From the NCBI GenBank assembly GCA_028287035.1, contig JAQBQL010000020.1, positions 1-64,000 on the forward strand: a DNA stretch of 64,000 nt. Direction: 5' to 3'. Source of the stretch: Labilithrix sp. (GTDB taxonomy: Bacteria; Myxococcota; Polyangia; Polyangiales; Polyangiaceae). Below are positions 42,385-51,829 of the stretch, piece by piece. The notes beneath the pieces were generated by a model. It was given only the letters and a program-made list of their open reading frames with translations, did no database searches and was not told the origin of the DNA. The first letter of the stretch is position 1; each line of letters opens with the position of its first letter. Made by a program: the position numbers and the translations under genes.

Positions 42385-43608
42385 CTAATGAGCCGTCCAG
42401 GCAACGCTCTTCAGGTCGATGCCTTCTTTGTGCATCTCGTAGAGCGGCGACATGTTGCGAAGGTGCTCGACCTTCTTGATGACGAGGTCGGCGACGTAGT
42501 CGACCTCCTCCTCGGTGTTGAACCGGCCGAGACCGAAGCGGATGCTCGAGTGGGCGAGCTCGTCACCGACGCCGAGGGCGCGCAGCACGTAGCTCGGCTC
42601 GAGCGAGGCCGACGTGCACGCGGAGCCGGAGCTGACCGCGACGTCCTTGATGGCCATCATCATCGCCTCGCCTTCGACGAAGGCGAACGAGATGTTCAGG
42701 TTGCCCGGGAGGCGGTGATCCATCGAGCCGTTCACGAACGTCTCCTCGAGCGAGGACTGCAGCTTCGTGCGGAGGCGCTCGCGGAGGGCGAGGATGCGGA
42801 CGCCCTCGGACTTGCCCTCGTTCATCATGATCTCGGCGGCCTTGCCGAAGCCGACGATGCTCGGGACGTTGAGCGTGCCCGACCGCATGCCGCGCTCGTG
42901 CCCGCCGCCATCCATCTGGGCGACGAGGCGGACGCGCGGCTTGCTGCGGCGGACGTACAGGGCGCCGACGCCCTTCGGGCCGTACATCTTGTGCGCGGTG
43001 ATGCTCGCGAGGTCGACGTTCATCTTCTGGACGTCGAAGTCGACCTTGCCGATGCCCTGCACGGCGTCGCTGTGGAGGAGGACGCCCTTCTCGCGGGTGA
43101 TCTTGCCGATCGCCTCGAGCGGCTGGACGGTGCCGATCTCGTTGTTCGCGAGCATGATCGAGACGAGGATCGTCTTGTCGGTGATCGCGGCGCGGACCTG
43201 CTCGGGGTCGACGAGGCCGTCCTTGCCGACCGGGAGGTACGTCACCTCGAAGCCCTCTTTCTCGAGGCGCTTGCAGGTGTCGAGGATCGCCTTGTGCTCC
43301 ATCACCGTCGTGATGATGTGGTTGCCCTTGTCCTTGTAGAACTCGGCGACGCCCTTCAGCGCCACGTTGTCGGACTCTGTGGCGCCGGAGGTGAACACGA
43401 CCTCCTTCTCGCTGCTCGCGTTGATGAGCTTGGCGACGCGCTCGCGGGCGTAGTCGACGGCCTCTTCCGCCTGCCAGCCGAAGTGGTGGCTGCGGCTCGC
43501 GGCGTTGCCGAACTTCAGCGTGAAGTACGGGATCATCTCCTCGAGCACGCGCGGGTCGACCGGCGTCGTCGAGTGGTAGTCCATGAAGATCGGGAAGGTG
43601 ATGCTCAT
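42385..43608 (-). CDS. iscS: Cysteine desulfurase IscS
   Basis: A 407-residue group-I cysteine desulfurase that removes sulfur from cysteine and passes it to IscU. The PLP-binding lysine is Lys207 in [10 protein letters not shown], the pocket His is His105 in VMEHKAIL, and the catalytic cysteine is Cys331 in [14 protein letters not shown], on the long flexible loop typical of IscS. The C-terminal IscU-docking tail (ending LKSVAWTAH) is also like IscS and distinguishes it from SufS/NifS. First structural gene of the operon, 24 nt behind the MerR-family regulator gene. Confidence 0.98.
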   Translation of the reverse strand: MSITFPIFMDYHSTTPVDPRVLEEMIPYFTLKFGNAASRSHHFGWQAEEAVDYARERVAKLINASSEKEVVFTSGATESDNVALKGVAEFYKDKGNHIITTVMEHKAILDTCKRLEKEGFEVTYLPVGKDGLVDPEQVRAAITDKTILVSIMLANNEIGTVQPLEAIGKITREKGVLLHSDAVQGIGKVDFDVQKMNVDLASITAHKMYGPKGVGALYVRRSKPRVRLVAQMDGGGHERGMRSGTLNVPSIVGFGKAAEIMMNEGKSEGVRILALRERLRTKLQSSLEETFVNGSMDHRLPGNLNISFAFVEGEAMMMAIKDVAVSSGSACTSASLEPSYVLRALGVGDELAHSSIRFGLGRFNTEEEVDYVADLVIKKVEHLRNMSPLYEMHKEGIDLKSVAWTAH

Positions 43609-43632
43609 CTCGGTTCTCTTCTTCTTCGCTCT

Positions 43633-44196
43633 TCAGCCCCGGAAGCCGGCCACGAGGTCGGGCACTTCCTGGCCGGAGTGGTGATCGCAGCACTGGCAAG
43701 CCGGGAGCAGCTTGCCCTTGTCGCAGAGGGAGGCGCACGCCTCGAGGTATTCGAGGCTCGCCTGGATCTCGCCCTCGAGCGCCTGCAGGCGCGCGATCTG
43801 GGCGCGCGTCTCGTCGAGCTTCTTCGCGTAGACGTCGCGAACGCCGCCCATCGCCTTGGATGCCGACGAGGCCGAGCCGTGCTGCTCGACGTCCTTCACG
43901 ATGTCCTTGATGTGGGTCAGGCTGAAGCCGAGGTCCTGCAGCTTCTGGATCCAGCGGATGCGCACGAGCGCCTCGGGACCGTAGAGCCGGTAGCGCCCCT
44001 TCGAGCGGCCGGCCGGCTTCAGCAGGTCCATCTCCTCGTAGAGGTGGAGGGCGCGGACGGTCTTGCCGGCGACGCGCGCGAGGTCGCCGACCTGCATGAG
44101 CGTCTCGTCGTCACGCAGCGCGTCAGCATCCAGCGCGGGCGCGCTGGCGGGGATGCTGAGCGGGATCGTGACGATGGGGAGGCGGACGTTGCTCAC
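43633..44196 (-). CDS. MerR-family regulator with Cys-rich C-terminus, heading the ISC operon
   Basis: A 187-residue transcription factor. The winged helix-turn-helix of the MerR family runs from about residue 34 (MQVGDLARVAGKTVRALHLY) through GRYRLYGPEALVRIRWIQ, then the dimerisation helix (AKKLDETRAQIARLQALEG), and a C-terminal cluster Cys154, Cys158, Cys167, Cys169, Cys170 (C-x3-C-x8-C-x-C-C) followed by two histidines. This differs from the SoxR pattern C-x2-C-x-C-x5-C but could hold an Fe-S cluster or metal. Its location 24 nt upstream of iscS, where IscR normally is encoded, suggests that it senses Fe-S status and controls the operon. The GTG at 44196 is my choice; the ATG at 44097 (MQVGDL) would give the bare MerR core, and a TTG at 44235 is also in frame. 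Confidence 0.88.
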   Translation of the reverse strand: MSNVRLPIVTIPLSIPASAPALDADALRDDETLMQVGDLARVAGKTVRALHLYEEMDLLKPAGRSKGRYRLYGPEALVRIRWIQKLQDLGFSLTHIKDIVKDVEQHGSASSASKAMGGVRDVYAKKLDETRAQIARLQALEGEIQASLEYLEACASLCDKGKLLPACQCCDHHSGQEVPDLVAGFRG

Positions 44197-44244
44197 GGCA
44201 GCCGGCTTTCTAGTAGAGGAGGAGCCCCAGGACAAGGCCCACCC

Positions 44245-44258
44245 TTACGTTAACGTCA
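44245..44258. promoter_or_regulatory. Candidate operator for the MerR-family regulator
   Basis: In the divergent gap between the regulator and the TPR gene the sequence TTACGTTAACGTCA is nearly self-complementary, with a perfect ten-base palindrome ACGTTAACGT at 44247-44256. MerR-family operators, such as that of SoxR, often centre on GTTAAC. A wider imperfect dyad CTTACGT ... ATGTAAG spans 44244-44272. The role is inferred from position and symmetry; no clear -35/-10 pair with the 19-20 base MerR spacing could be fixed. Confidence 0.38.
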
Positions 44259-44311
44259 GTGTCCTATGTAAGCAAGCGGTACCATGGGACAATGTCCGCT
44301 ATGCTCGGCGG

Positions 44312-47300
44312 GTGTCGAGCGACGACGAGCCGACCCGGACGATGGACGTCGCGACGCTGCGCCGCGCGCGCGCGAACAGCATCGCCGACGTGGGGCCGGA
44401 CCCGTGGGGTCAGACCGACGAGACCGCGGCCGCGACGACGCTCGTGGGCACCTCGGTGCCGGACGAGGGCGAGCCTCTCTCGGCTCCGCGCCTCGCCTTC
44501 CCGAGCGGCTGGGGCTCGTCGATCGCCGAGACCGCCGAGACGCTCGCGGTCGGGGACGTCACGCAGGTCACGACCCCCGCGGCGGTGACGCCGGTGCCGG
44601 AGCTCGTCCTGCCCGAAGAGGAGCTCGCCGAAGAGGACCTCGACGAAGAGGAGCTCGTCCAGGACGACCTCGAGGAGATCGAGGACGACGCGTTCGTGAA
44701 CGAGACCGTCGCGACCGGCGTGGGCGAGACGACCGCCGCGGAGCCGCCGCCCGTCCGTCCCTCGATCGCTCCCCTGCCCGCGCCGCTCCCCACGTACGTG
44801 CCGCCTGCCCCGGTCCGCCGGAGCACGGCCCCCGCCTACGCCGTCGAGCCCGACGACGACGAGGAGCACCTCGCCAGCGCGAAGAGCTTCCGCGCGCTGC
44901 TCGATCTCTACCGGCTGCGCATCGCCGACGCGCCCACGCCCGCCGCGCGCGCGACGCTGCTCCACAAGATCGCGAGCGTCCACGAGCAGCTCGGCGAGCC
45001 GCAGCAGGCGTTCGAGGCCCTCCGCGAGGCGTTCGATCTGCGCCCGACCGACGAGGAGCTGGTCGCGTCGGTCGATCGCGTGGCGCGCGTCACCGGCCGC
45101 GTCGGCGAGCTCGCGGACCGCGCGTACCAGGCGCTCCACACCGCCGACGTCGAGCGGAAGATCGCGCTCCTCGGTCATCTGGTCCACTGGTACGAGCGCG
45201 TGCTCGGGCGCGGAGCCGAGATCGCCGGCTTCGTCGCGGAGCTGGAACGCCTCGACAAGGCGCACCCGGTGCTCCTCCGCCGCGCCGCGCAGCTCGCCGC
45301 GGCGAACGCCGACGTGAAGACCCAGCGCGACCTGCTGCTCCGTGCGCTCGACCGCACCTGGCGGCGCGACGAGCGGGTGTCGCTCCACCTCGCGCTCGCC
45401 AGCGCGCATGCCGGTACGCCCGAGGCGGCGCGTCACTACGAGTCGGCGGTCGCCCACGATCCGACCTCGATGGTGGCCCTGCAAGGCCTCGAGCGCATCG
45501 GCCGCGAGCACGGCAAGCACGCGCAGGTCGCGTGGTGCCTCGAGCGCGAGGCCGAGGTCGCGGAGACGAGCGCCGAGCGCGTCGATGCGCTCCTGAAGCT
45601 CGCCGAGCTGCACGAGACGAAGTTCCTGCGACGTGACGTGGCAGCCGAGCTCCTCGAGCGCGTCCTCGAGGTCGAGCCCGCGCATCCCCAGGCGCTCCAG
45701 GCGCTCGAGCGCTGCTATCACGCGCTCCGCGACTGGCGGCGCCTCGCGGGGGTCCTGCGGCGCCGCGCCGACAACGCGTACGACCGGCGACAGAAGATCG
45801 AGCTCCTCGAGCGCGCGGCGGAGGTCCACGAATCGAAGCTCGACGACCCGCTCGCGGCAGTGGCGGTGCACCGCGAGCTGCTCGAGGTGGATCCGCAGCA
45901 CCGCCGGGCCCTCGGCGATCTCGCGCGGCTGCACGAGCGGCTCGGCGACTGGCCGAGCATGGCGACCGCCAAGGCCCGGCTCGCCGAGCTCGCGCCCACG
46001 AAACGGCAGGCCTCGCAGCTGCTCGTGCAGCTCGGGGACTTCCTCGACCATCCGGAGCGCGACCCGTCCGCATCACGGTTGCAGTACGAGCGCGCAGCGT
46101 CGATCGACCCTGCGAATGCCGCCGCGTGGGAGGCGCTCCAGCGGATGGCCGCCTCCTCCGGCGACGACCTCCGCCTCGCGCAGTGCCTCGAGCAGCGCGC
46201 ACGCGCCGTCGAGGGTCCCCGCCAGCGCGCCGCCATCCATGTCGAGCTCGGGAATCTCTACGCGTCCTCGCCGACGGCGCGCGACGAACGCGCGGCCCGC
46301 GAGGCCTTCGAGAACGCCGTCCGTGCCGATCCCACCAACGAGTCGGCGGCGATCGCCATGCTCGACGTCTACTCGCGCGAGGAGCGATGGGCGGAGGCGC
46401 AGCCGCTCTGCGAGCTGCTCGTCAACGCCGCCACGCGCGACAAGGACCCGGTGGCGCTCTTCGCGCGGCTCCGTCTCTCGACCCGCATCTCGGCAGCGCT
46501 CGGTGACGCCGACCGGGCGATGAGCTCGGCGCTCGGCGCGATCGAGATCCACCCCGACGACGAGGGCGCGCAGTCGGACCTCGTTCACGTGTGCTCCCAG
46601 TGCCGCGACAACCCGCGACTCGTGCTCCGCGCGAAGAGCTGGCTGGCGCGCATCGCACGCGGCCCGGCGATCCTGACCACGCCGGTGCTGGTGGGCCTCG
46701 CGCAGCTGCAGCGCGACGCCGGCGAGCTCGAGGAAGCCGCGGCGACGCTCGAGAATGCGCTGGCCCGGGACGCCGACGACCCGGAGCTGCTCCGCGAGCT
46801 CGGCGACATCTATCTCGCGCAGGAGGACTACCCGCGCGCCTGCCAGATGAAGCTCGAACAGGCGAGGAACGCGACGTCGGCCGACGCGCGCTTCCAGCTC
46901 CTCTGCGACGTCGGCGACATCTGGGCCCGGCGCGCCGGAGACCTGGCGCAGGCCGCCCCCATCTTCGAGGAGGCCCGGGCAATCAAGCCGCTCGACCACT
47001 GGCTGCTCCACACGCTGATGTGGCTCTACGGCGAGATGGCGCGCTGGAGCGAGCTGCCGGGCGTGCTCGAGGGGATCGCGCAGCTGCAGGAGAGCCCCGA
47101 TCGCAAGGCGAAGAGCTTCTTCGCGATGGCGCAGGTCGTCCTCGAGAAGGTCGGCGACCCGCACCGCGCGGGCGAGCTGTTCGATCAGGTGCTCGATCTC
47201 GATCCTTCGCGGCTCGACGCGTTCGAGAGCCTCGTGCGCGCGCTGACCGAGGCGAAGGACTGGGAGCGCCTCGAGCTCTTCTACCGGAAGATGATCGCGC

Positions 47301-48529
47301 GCGTGAAGGACGGCCGCGTGCCGCCCGGTACCGGGCCCGCCGACCTCGAGGTCGCGCTCTTCCGGCAGCTCGGCCTCGTGTACCGGGATCGGCTCGAGGA
47401 CGCGGAGCGTGCCTACGAGGCGCTCGAGTATGCCTCGCGCCTGCAGCCCGAGGAGCCCGACCTGCGGCGCATGGTGACGGAGCTGCTCGTCGTCACCGAC
47501 AACCTCGATACCGCGGTCCTGCGCATCCGCGAGCTCATCGCGCGCACCCCGCACGAGCCGGAGCTCTACGCGGAGCTCTACGAGCTCTTCCTGCGGCAGC
47601 ACGACTTCGACCGCGCCTGGTGCGCGGTGAACGTGCTCTTCCAGATGCGTGACGGGACGCCCGAGCAGCGCCGCTTCCACGAGGACTACGGGCCGACGCC
47701 GCTCGCGCAGGTGCCGGGACAGATCGTCGAGCAGGCCTGGCGCTCGCACATCCTCCATGCGGATCTCGACCCGACGCTCACGAGCCTCTTCGGACTGATG
47801 GCCCCGGCGGTGGCGCGCATGCGGCTCGCCGCGCTCCGTCCCGACCAGGCGGCCCATGCGGCGGGGCGGCCGTTCCTGCCCCAGCACTCGCGCCTCCACG
47901 ACGAGGTGTGGACCACCTTCGCGAACGCGGCCGAGATCCTCCAGCTCCCGGCGCCCGAGCTGCTCCTCGGCGAGCCCGGCTCGCCGGTGCCGTTCGCTCC
48001 GGCGCTCGTACCGTTCGGCGCGGTGCTCGCCTCCGCGCCGGCCATCGAGGCGAGGGCCGACGCGCTCGTCTACGTCATCGGCAAGCGCCTCGCCGAGCAG
48101 CGCTCGGAGCTCATCGCGCGCGCCTTTTTCCCGTCCGTTCCCGAGCTGTCGCTCCTGCTCGCGGCGGCGGTCCGGGTGAGCCGCCAGGAGCGCGCGAAGG
48201 ATGCCGCCGCCGCGCAGCTCGACGCCAGCCTCGCCGCGCACCTCACGCCTCGGGAGCGCGAGTCGATCCGCGCCATCGTCATGGAGGCGGCCATGTCGGG
48301 CGGGATCGTCGATGTGAAGCGCTGGTCGCAAGCCGCCGATCTCTCGAGCATGCGCGCGGGGCTCCTGCTCGCGGGCGACGTGGGCCCCGCGCGGCGCATG
48401 ATCCTCGCCGAGCCTCACTCGACCGCGGACCTGCCGCCGCGCGAGAAGATCGGCGAGCTCTATCGGTTCGCCACGAGCGACCTCTATGGCGACCTGCGGC
48501 GCGCCATCGGCGTCGCCGTCGAGACGTGA
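44312..48529 (+). CDS. Large tetratricopeptide-repeat protein
   Basis: A 1405-residue protein. From the GTG at 44312 the first 190 residues are low-complexity, acidic (LPEEELAEEDLDEEELVQDD) and Pro-rich. From about residue 190 to 1150 it consists of helical repeats of the TPR type, with many copies of the A..Y..AL..DP / LG.IY...ED pattern (for example AARHYESAVAHDPTSMVALQ, LLREVLEVEPAHPQ-like segments, LRELGDIYLAQEDYPRACQM). The final 250 residues are a helical Ala/Leu-rich domain. It has no signal peptide or membrane segment. TPR solenoids assemble multi-protein complexes; its partners are unknown. Similar giant TPR proteins are common in myxobacteria. It is divergent from the MerR regulator of the ISC operon and converges with a lipoprotein gene (1 nt between stops). 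Confidence 0.85.
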   Translation: MSSDDEPTRTMDVATLRRARANSIADVGPDPWGQTDETAAATTLVGTSVPDEGEPLSAPRLAFPSGWGSSIAETAETLAVGDVTQVTTPAAVTPVPELVLPEEELAEEDLDEEELVQDDLEEIEDDAFVNETVATGVGETTAAEPPPVRPSIAPLPAPLPTYVPPAPVRRSTAPAYAVEPDDDEEHLASAKSFRALLDLYRLRIADAPTPAARATLLHKIASVHEQLGEPQQAFEALREAFDLRPTDEELVASVDRVARVTGRVGELADRAYQALHTADVERKIALLGHLVHWYERVLGRGAEIAGFVAELERLDKAHPVLLRRAAQLAAANADVKTQRDLLLRALDRTWRRDERVSLHLALASAHAGTPEAARHYESAVAHDPTSMVALQGLERIGREHGKHAQVAWCLEREAEVAETSAERVDALLKLAELHETKFLRRDVAAELLERVLEVEPAHPQALQALERCYHALRDWRRLAGVLRRRADNAYDRRQKIELLERAAEVHESKLDDPLAAVAVHRELLEVDPQHRRALGDLARLHERLGDWPSMATAKARLAELAPTKRQASQLLVQLGDFLDHPERDPSASRLQYERAASIDPANAAAWEALQRMAASSGDDLRLAQCLEQRARAVEGPRQRAAIHVELGNLYASSPTARDERAAREAFENAVRADPTNESAAIAMLDVYSREERWAEAQPLCELLVNAATRDKDPVALFARLRLSTRISAALGDADRAMSSALGAIEIHPDDEGAQSDLVHVCSQCRDNPRLVLRAKSWLARIARGPAILTTPVLVGLAQLQRDAGELEEAAATLENALARDADDPELLRELGDIYLAQEDYPRACQMKLEQARNATSADARFQLLCDVGDIWARRAGDLAQAAPIFEEARAIKPLDHWLLHTLMWLYGEMARWSELPGVLEGIAQLQESPDRKAKSFFAMAQVVLEKVGDPHRAGELFDQVLDLDPSRLDAFESLVRALTEAKDWERLELFYRKMIARVKDGRVPPGTGPADLEVALFRQLGLVYRDRLEDAERAYEALEYASRLQPEEPDLRRMVTELLVVTDNLDTAVLRIRELIARTPHEPELYAELYELFLRQHDFDRAWCAVNVLFQMRDGTPEQRRFHEDYGPTPLAQVPGQIVEQAWRSHILHADLDPTLTSLFGLMAPAVARMRLAALRPDQAAHAAGRPFLPQHSRLHDEVWTTFANAAEILQLPAPELLLGEPGSPVPFAPALVPFGAVLASAPAIEARADALVYVIGKRLAEQRSELIARAFFPSVPELSLLLAAAVRVSRQERAKDAAAAQLDASLAAHLTPRERESIRAIVMEAAMSGGIVDVKRWSQAADLSSMRAGLLLAGDVGPARRMILAEPHSTADLPPREKIGELYRFATSDLYGDLRRAIGVAVET

Positions 48530-48530
48530 C

Positions 48531-49598
48531 TCACTTGCGGGGTGCGCGCAGGATCGTGCCCGTGGAGCTTCCGGCCACGTAGACCGCGTCGCCGTCGAAC
48601 AGCAGCGCGTGGTAGGGCGCGATGCCGAGCTCGCTCGCGAGATCGGCCGCCTCCCCACCGCAGAGGTCGGACGACGCCAGCACGCGATTGCCGGCCCCGC
48701 GCGAGGCGGTCCAGTAGAGGCGTCCCCGGTCGGCTCGCAGCAGCTCGACGAGGCCGGGCTCGTCGACGAGGATCTCGGGGACCGCGTCGTTCGGAGCGTC
48801 GACAGCGATGCGCGAGATGGCGGTTCGCGTGCCCTTGTCGCTCGCCACGTAGAAATATCCTTCTGCGATGGCGAGCGCGCGCACCTTGCCGGTGATCCGG
48901 CCGTGCGCGCTCGTGCTCCCGTACTCGTTGATCGACGACGTTCCGGACGGCTCGTCGGCGATGTAGAACCCGCGGTCGCCGGCGGCTGCGAACGCCGCGA
49001 CCTTCACCGGGATCGTCGAGGAGCCTGCGTCACGCTCCTTGCCGAGGATCGTCACGCCGCTCTCCGTCGCGAGGAAGAGCACCGTGTCGCCCACGTACAT
49101 CGACGCTGGAGGGGGCGGCCCGTCGTCGCCGACGAGCTGCTCGGTGGTGCGGTTCGATCCGGGCGCGGCGGGGGTCCGCCGGACGCGCACGATCCGCTCC
49201 GACGTGCTCACGTAGATCCACGCGTCGTCGATCCCGAGCTCGCGCGCGACGCCGCGGACCGGGAGCACGTCGGGCAGTCGCGTGAGCGTCGCGGCGCCGG
49301 CGGCGGCCTCGTGGAGCTCATCGCCGATCATCGCGTCGATCGTGCCCGGCCCGGCCACCACCGCGGCGGCGACCGGCTGCATCGTGAACGCTCCGAGGGC
49401 GCGGCAGCCCTTGCACTCACGGGTCGTCACCGGGGACGCGGGGACCGCGCAGGCCGGGGACGCGTCGGGGGACGCACCATCGACGCCCGCATCGTTCGGA
49501 CCCGCCGCGTCGTGGAACGAGCTACAGGCAGCACCCGCGAGCAGCACGAGCGCGAGGCAACCGGCGACCCACCCTCCCCTCGATGCTCTCGACTGCAT
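48531..49598 (-). CDS. Secreted lipoprotein, probable beta-propeller
   Basis: A 355-residue lipoprotein with lipobox AGAAC and an Asp/Gly/Pro spacer. Short blade-like units recur through the body (DDAWIYVSTSERIVRVRR, GDTVLFLATESGVTILG, EGYFYVASDKGTRTAISRI, GRLYWTASRGAGNRVLAS and FDGDAVYVAGSSTGTILR), the pattern of a beta-propeller that in this group reads like the 'DUF5050/YncE-like' surface proteins. A CKGC motif near residue 63 and one Cys near the end could pair. No enzyme motif is visible. Last gene of the apaG-cyaY-lipoprotein group (32 nt behind cyaY). Confidence 0.7.
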   Translation of the reverse strand: MQSRASRGGWVAGCLALVLLAGAACSSFHDAAGPNDAGVDGASPDASPACAVPASPVTTRECKGCRALGAFTMQPVAAAVVAGPGTIDAMIGDELHEAAAGAATLTRLPDVLPVRGVARELGIDDAWIYVSTSERIVRVRRTPAAPGSNRTTEQLVGDDGPPPPASMYVGDTVLFLATESGVTILGKERDAGSSTIPVKVAAFAAAGDRGFYIADEPSGTSSINEYGSTSAHGRITGKVRALAIAEGYFYVASDKGTRTAISRIAVDAPNDAVPEILVDEPGLVELLRADRGRLYWTASRGAGNRVLASSDLCGGEAADLASELGIAPYHALLFDGDAVYVAGSSTGTILRAPRK

Positions 49599-49630
49599 CC
49601 GGCGATGCTACCGCGACGGGCGGCGCGACG

Positions 49631-49966
49631 TCACCCGACGACGAGATCGAGACCCGCGGACTCCTTCACGATGGCGGCGATCTGCTGGAACAGCTCGACC
49701 CCTTGCCCCTTGTCGTCGACCCAGCGACCGCCGCCGTCGCCGCCCTCCTCGAAGCCGAAGTGCCAGGCGCGGGCGTTCGCCGCGACCCAGATCTGGCGGG
49801 TCGGGCGCTGCGTGTTGATGACCGCCTTCTTCTTCGAGGCGAACGTCAGCGTGAGCACGTCACCCGAGCGGTCGATGTCGACGTCGTCGGCGTCGACCTC
49901 CTCGAGCATCGTCTCGATCCTGCGGAGCGCCACGTCGGCGAGCTGCTGGTAGCGCGATTCGTCCAT
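49631..49966 (-). CDS. cyaY: Frataxin homologue CyaY
   Basis: A 111-residue frataxin, an iron-binding protein that modulates the IscS/IscU cluster assembly complex. The acidic first helix and strand (ETMLEEVDADDVDIDRSG), then LTLTFASKKKAVINTQRP, TRQIWVAANARAWHFGF and VELFQQIAAIV, follow the frataxin fold in order. The ATG at 49966 (MDESRYQQL) matches the family start. It is not in the ISC operon but lies about 6 kb away, 23 nt behind apaG on the same strand, so it may be co-transcribed with apaG. Confidence 0.93.
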   Translation of the reverse strand: MDESRYQQLADVALRRIETMLEEVDADDVDIDRSGDVLTLTFASKKKAVINTQRPTRQIWVAANARAWHFGFEEGGDGGGRWVDDKGQGVELFQQIAAIVKESAGLDLVVG

Positions 49967-49989
49967 GATGCGTGCAGCCCTCGGCGCGT

Positions 49990-50373
49990 TCAGTTGAGCG
50001 AGTACGGCAGGGTGAGCGAGAACGCCGCGATGTCGGCCTCGAAGCTGGTGCCGTCCGGCCGTTCCATCTGGTAGGTGCCGCGCATCTCGCCACGGGGCGT
50101 GGTGAGGACGCAGCCGCTCGTGTACTCGAACTGGTCGCCGGGCTTGAGGAACGGCTGCTGGCCGATCACCCCGGGCCCCCGCACCTCTTCGATGCGGCCG
50201 TCGCCGTCGGTGATGATCCAGTGGCGGCTCTTCAGCTGCGCCGGCGCCGCCCCTTCGTTGGCGATCTGGACAGTGTACGCGAACACGTACCGCTTGACCC
50301 GCGGCGCCGATTGCTCGGGCACGTAGACCGCGCGGACGTTGACCTTGATGCCCTCTGTGGTTGCCGTCGACAC
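49990..50373 (-). CDS. apaG: ApaG/F-box-A-like protein
   Basis: A 127-residue single-domain protein of the ApaG family (fibronectin-III-like fold). The sequence follows the family closely: YVFAYTVQIANEG, QLKSRHWIITDGDGRIEEV, RGPGVIGQQPFLKPGD, FEYTSGCVLTTPRGEMRGTY and a C-terminal FSLTLPYSLN. The GTG at 50373 is chosen because it gives the usual length and has the ribosome binding site GGAGAGAG at 50378-50385; the ATG at 50394 would overlap that site. In other bacteria ApaG is linked to phosphate/nucleotide stress and binds pyrophosphates, but its biochemical role is not settled. Divergent from the PilZ gene. Confidence 0.94.
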   Translation of the reverse strand: MSTATTEGIKVNVRAVYVPEQSAPRVKRYVFAYTVQIANEGAAPAQLKSRHWIITDGDGRIEEVRGPGVIGQQPFLKPGDQFEYTSGCVLTTPRGEMRGTYQMERPDGTSFEADIAAFSLTLPYSLN

Positions 50374-50428
50374 GCAACTCTCTCCGTACCACATTCGTGT
50401 AGGATCTGCGCGAGCGTCCGCTCCTCCC

Positions 50429-51829
50429 ATGAACCCCACCCCCCCGAAGAAGCCGCCCACGCTCCCGCGTCCCGCCGTGACGGGTGACGGTCACGATGCG
50501 ACCCGCTCGCTCGCCATGCTCGCGCCCAAGCTGGACGCGATCGGAGAGGGCGACGTCGTCCGTCCGAGCACCGACCCCTCGGGCGGCGCTGCGACAGCGC
50601 TACTCATCGCCGACTACCTCGGGCAGCACGAGCTCCGCGCGCGGCTCGCGAGCGCCGACTCGAGCTCGGCGGACGTCGACCAGCTCCGGCACCTCGCACG
50701 CGCCATCGCGCACGTGACGAAGGAGCTCGGCGGCGACTACCTCTCGGACGGCGTCGGCGTTCCTGGCGATCTCGTGCAGCGCGGCGAGGCCCTGCGCGCG
50801 TCGGTCGCCGCGGCGCTCGAGAAGGCGCTGCCCGAGGACCGCGAGCTCATCGTGTGGCTCGAGGCGATCCGGCTCGGCACGGGCGTCGTCGACCTCGTCT
50901 ACGATCTTCGTACGCTCGCCGAGCTCTGCGCGCGGCACCGCGCCACCGAGGCGGTCGCGTCGGTGACGACGAGCTCGATCCCGCAGGCGCTCTCGGCGGC
51001 GGATGCCATCGAGTTCGCGCTGCGCAAGGCGGACAGCCCGGAGACCGCGCAGCAGCGCACGACGCTCGCGCGCCTGTGGACGCTGTTCGTCCCCGCCTAC
51101 GAGCGCGCTGCGGCCGCCGCCGCCAAGCTCTCGCGCGACGTCGGCAAGGAGCAGCAGTTCCCCGAGCTCGCGGTCGTCGCGTCGCACCGGCGCGCACGGC
51201 GCCGTCCCGTGTCGCTCGTACCGCCCCACGTGCTCGAGGCGCGGAAGAGCCTCGCGCCGCGCCGCAGCGGCCGGCCCAGCAAGTCCGCGAGCACGCGGCC
51301 GAGCACTCCGCCGCTCTCTCCCGAGGCCGCGCGCGCGGTCCTCGCGAACATCCCCGCCGCCGCGAACCTGCCGGATTTCGGCGACGTCGAGCTGATCGAG
51401 GCCTCGGACGTGGCGCTCGCCCCTGCGGGCTCCGCCGACGGCGCGCGCAGCGAGGCGCCGCACCCGGCGACCGCCGAGGAGCGCGAGCACTGGTCCGACA
51501 CGCGCGGAGCGAACCGGCACACCGTGGAGATCGAGGTCGGCATCTCGAGCGAGTCGAACTTCTACCTCGGGTTCACCGAGAACCTTTCGGCGGGCGGCGT
51601 GTTCGTCGCGACCTACCTCGCGAAGCCGCTCGGCGCCGAGGTGGTGGTCGCGCTCGAGCTGCCGACCGGCGAGTCGCTGCGGATCCCCGGCGTCGTGCGC
51701 TGGCATCGCGACGGCACGAGCGAGGGCTGGCCGGGCATGGGCGTCCAGTTCGAGGGCCTGTCGGCGGAGGACGAGGCGACCATCCGGAAGTTCTTGTCGC
51801 TGCGCGAGCCGATGTTCTACGACGACTGA
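50429..51829 (+). CDS. PilZ-domain c-di-GMP receptor protein
   Basis: A 466-residue cytoplasmic protein. The first 340 residues are a helical, Ala-rich region of unknown fold (LIADYLGQHELRARLAS, LVQRGEALRASVAAALEKAL), followed by a Pro/Ser-rich linker. The C-terminal 105 residues are a PilZ domain of the type frequent in myxobacteria: the R-x3-R motif is in TRGANRHTVEIEV (near 358) and the D/N-x-S-x-x-G motif is in FTENLSAGGVFVAT, both needed for c-di-GMP binding, followed by RIPGVVRWHRDG and GMGVQFEGLSAED. It should respond to c-di-GMP and act on an unknown partner, perhaps exopolysaccharide or motility. The stop is directly followed by the GTG of the amidase gene (TGAGTG). Confidence 0.9.
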   Translation: MNPTPPKKPPTLPRPAVTGDGHDATRSLAMLAPKLDAIGEGDVVRPSTDPSGGAATALLIADYLGQHELRARLASADSSSADVDQLRHLARAIAHVTKELGGDYLSDGVGVPGDLVQRGEALRASVAAALEKALPEDRELIVWLEAIRLGTGVVDLVYDLRTLAELCARHRATEAVASVTTSSIPQALSAADAIEFALRKADSPETAQQRTTLARLWTLFVPAYERAAAAAAKLSRDVGKEQQFPELAVVASHRRARRRPVSLVPPHVLEARKSLAPRRSGRPSKSASTRPSTPPLSPEAARAVLANIPAAANLPDFGDVELIEASDVALAPAGSADGARSEAPHPATAEEREHWSDTRGANRHTVEIEVGISSESNFYLGFTENLSAGGVFVATYLAKPLGAEVVVALELPTGESLRIPGVVRWHRDGTSEGWPGMGVQFEGLSAEDEATIRKFLSLREPMFYDD

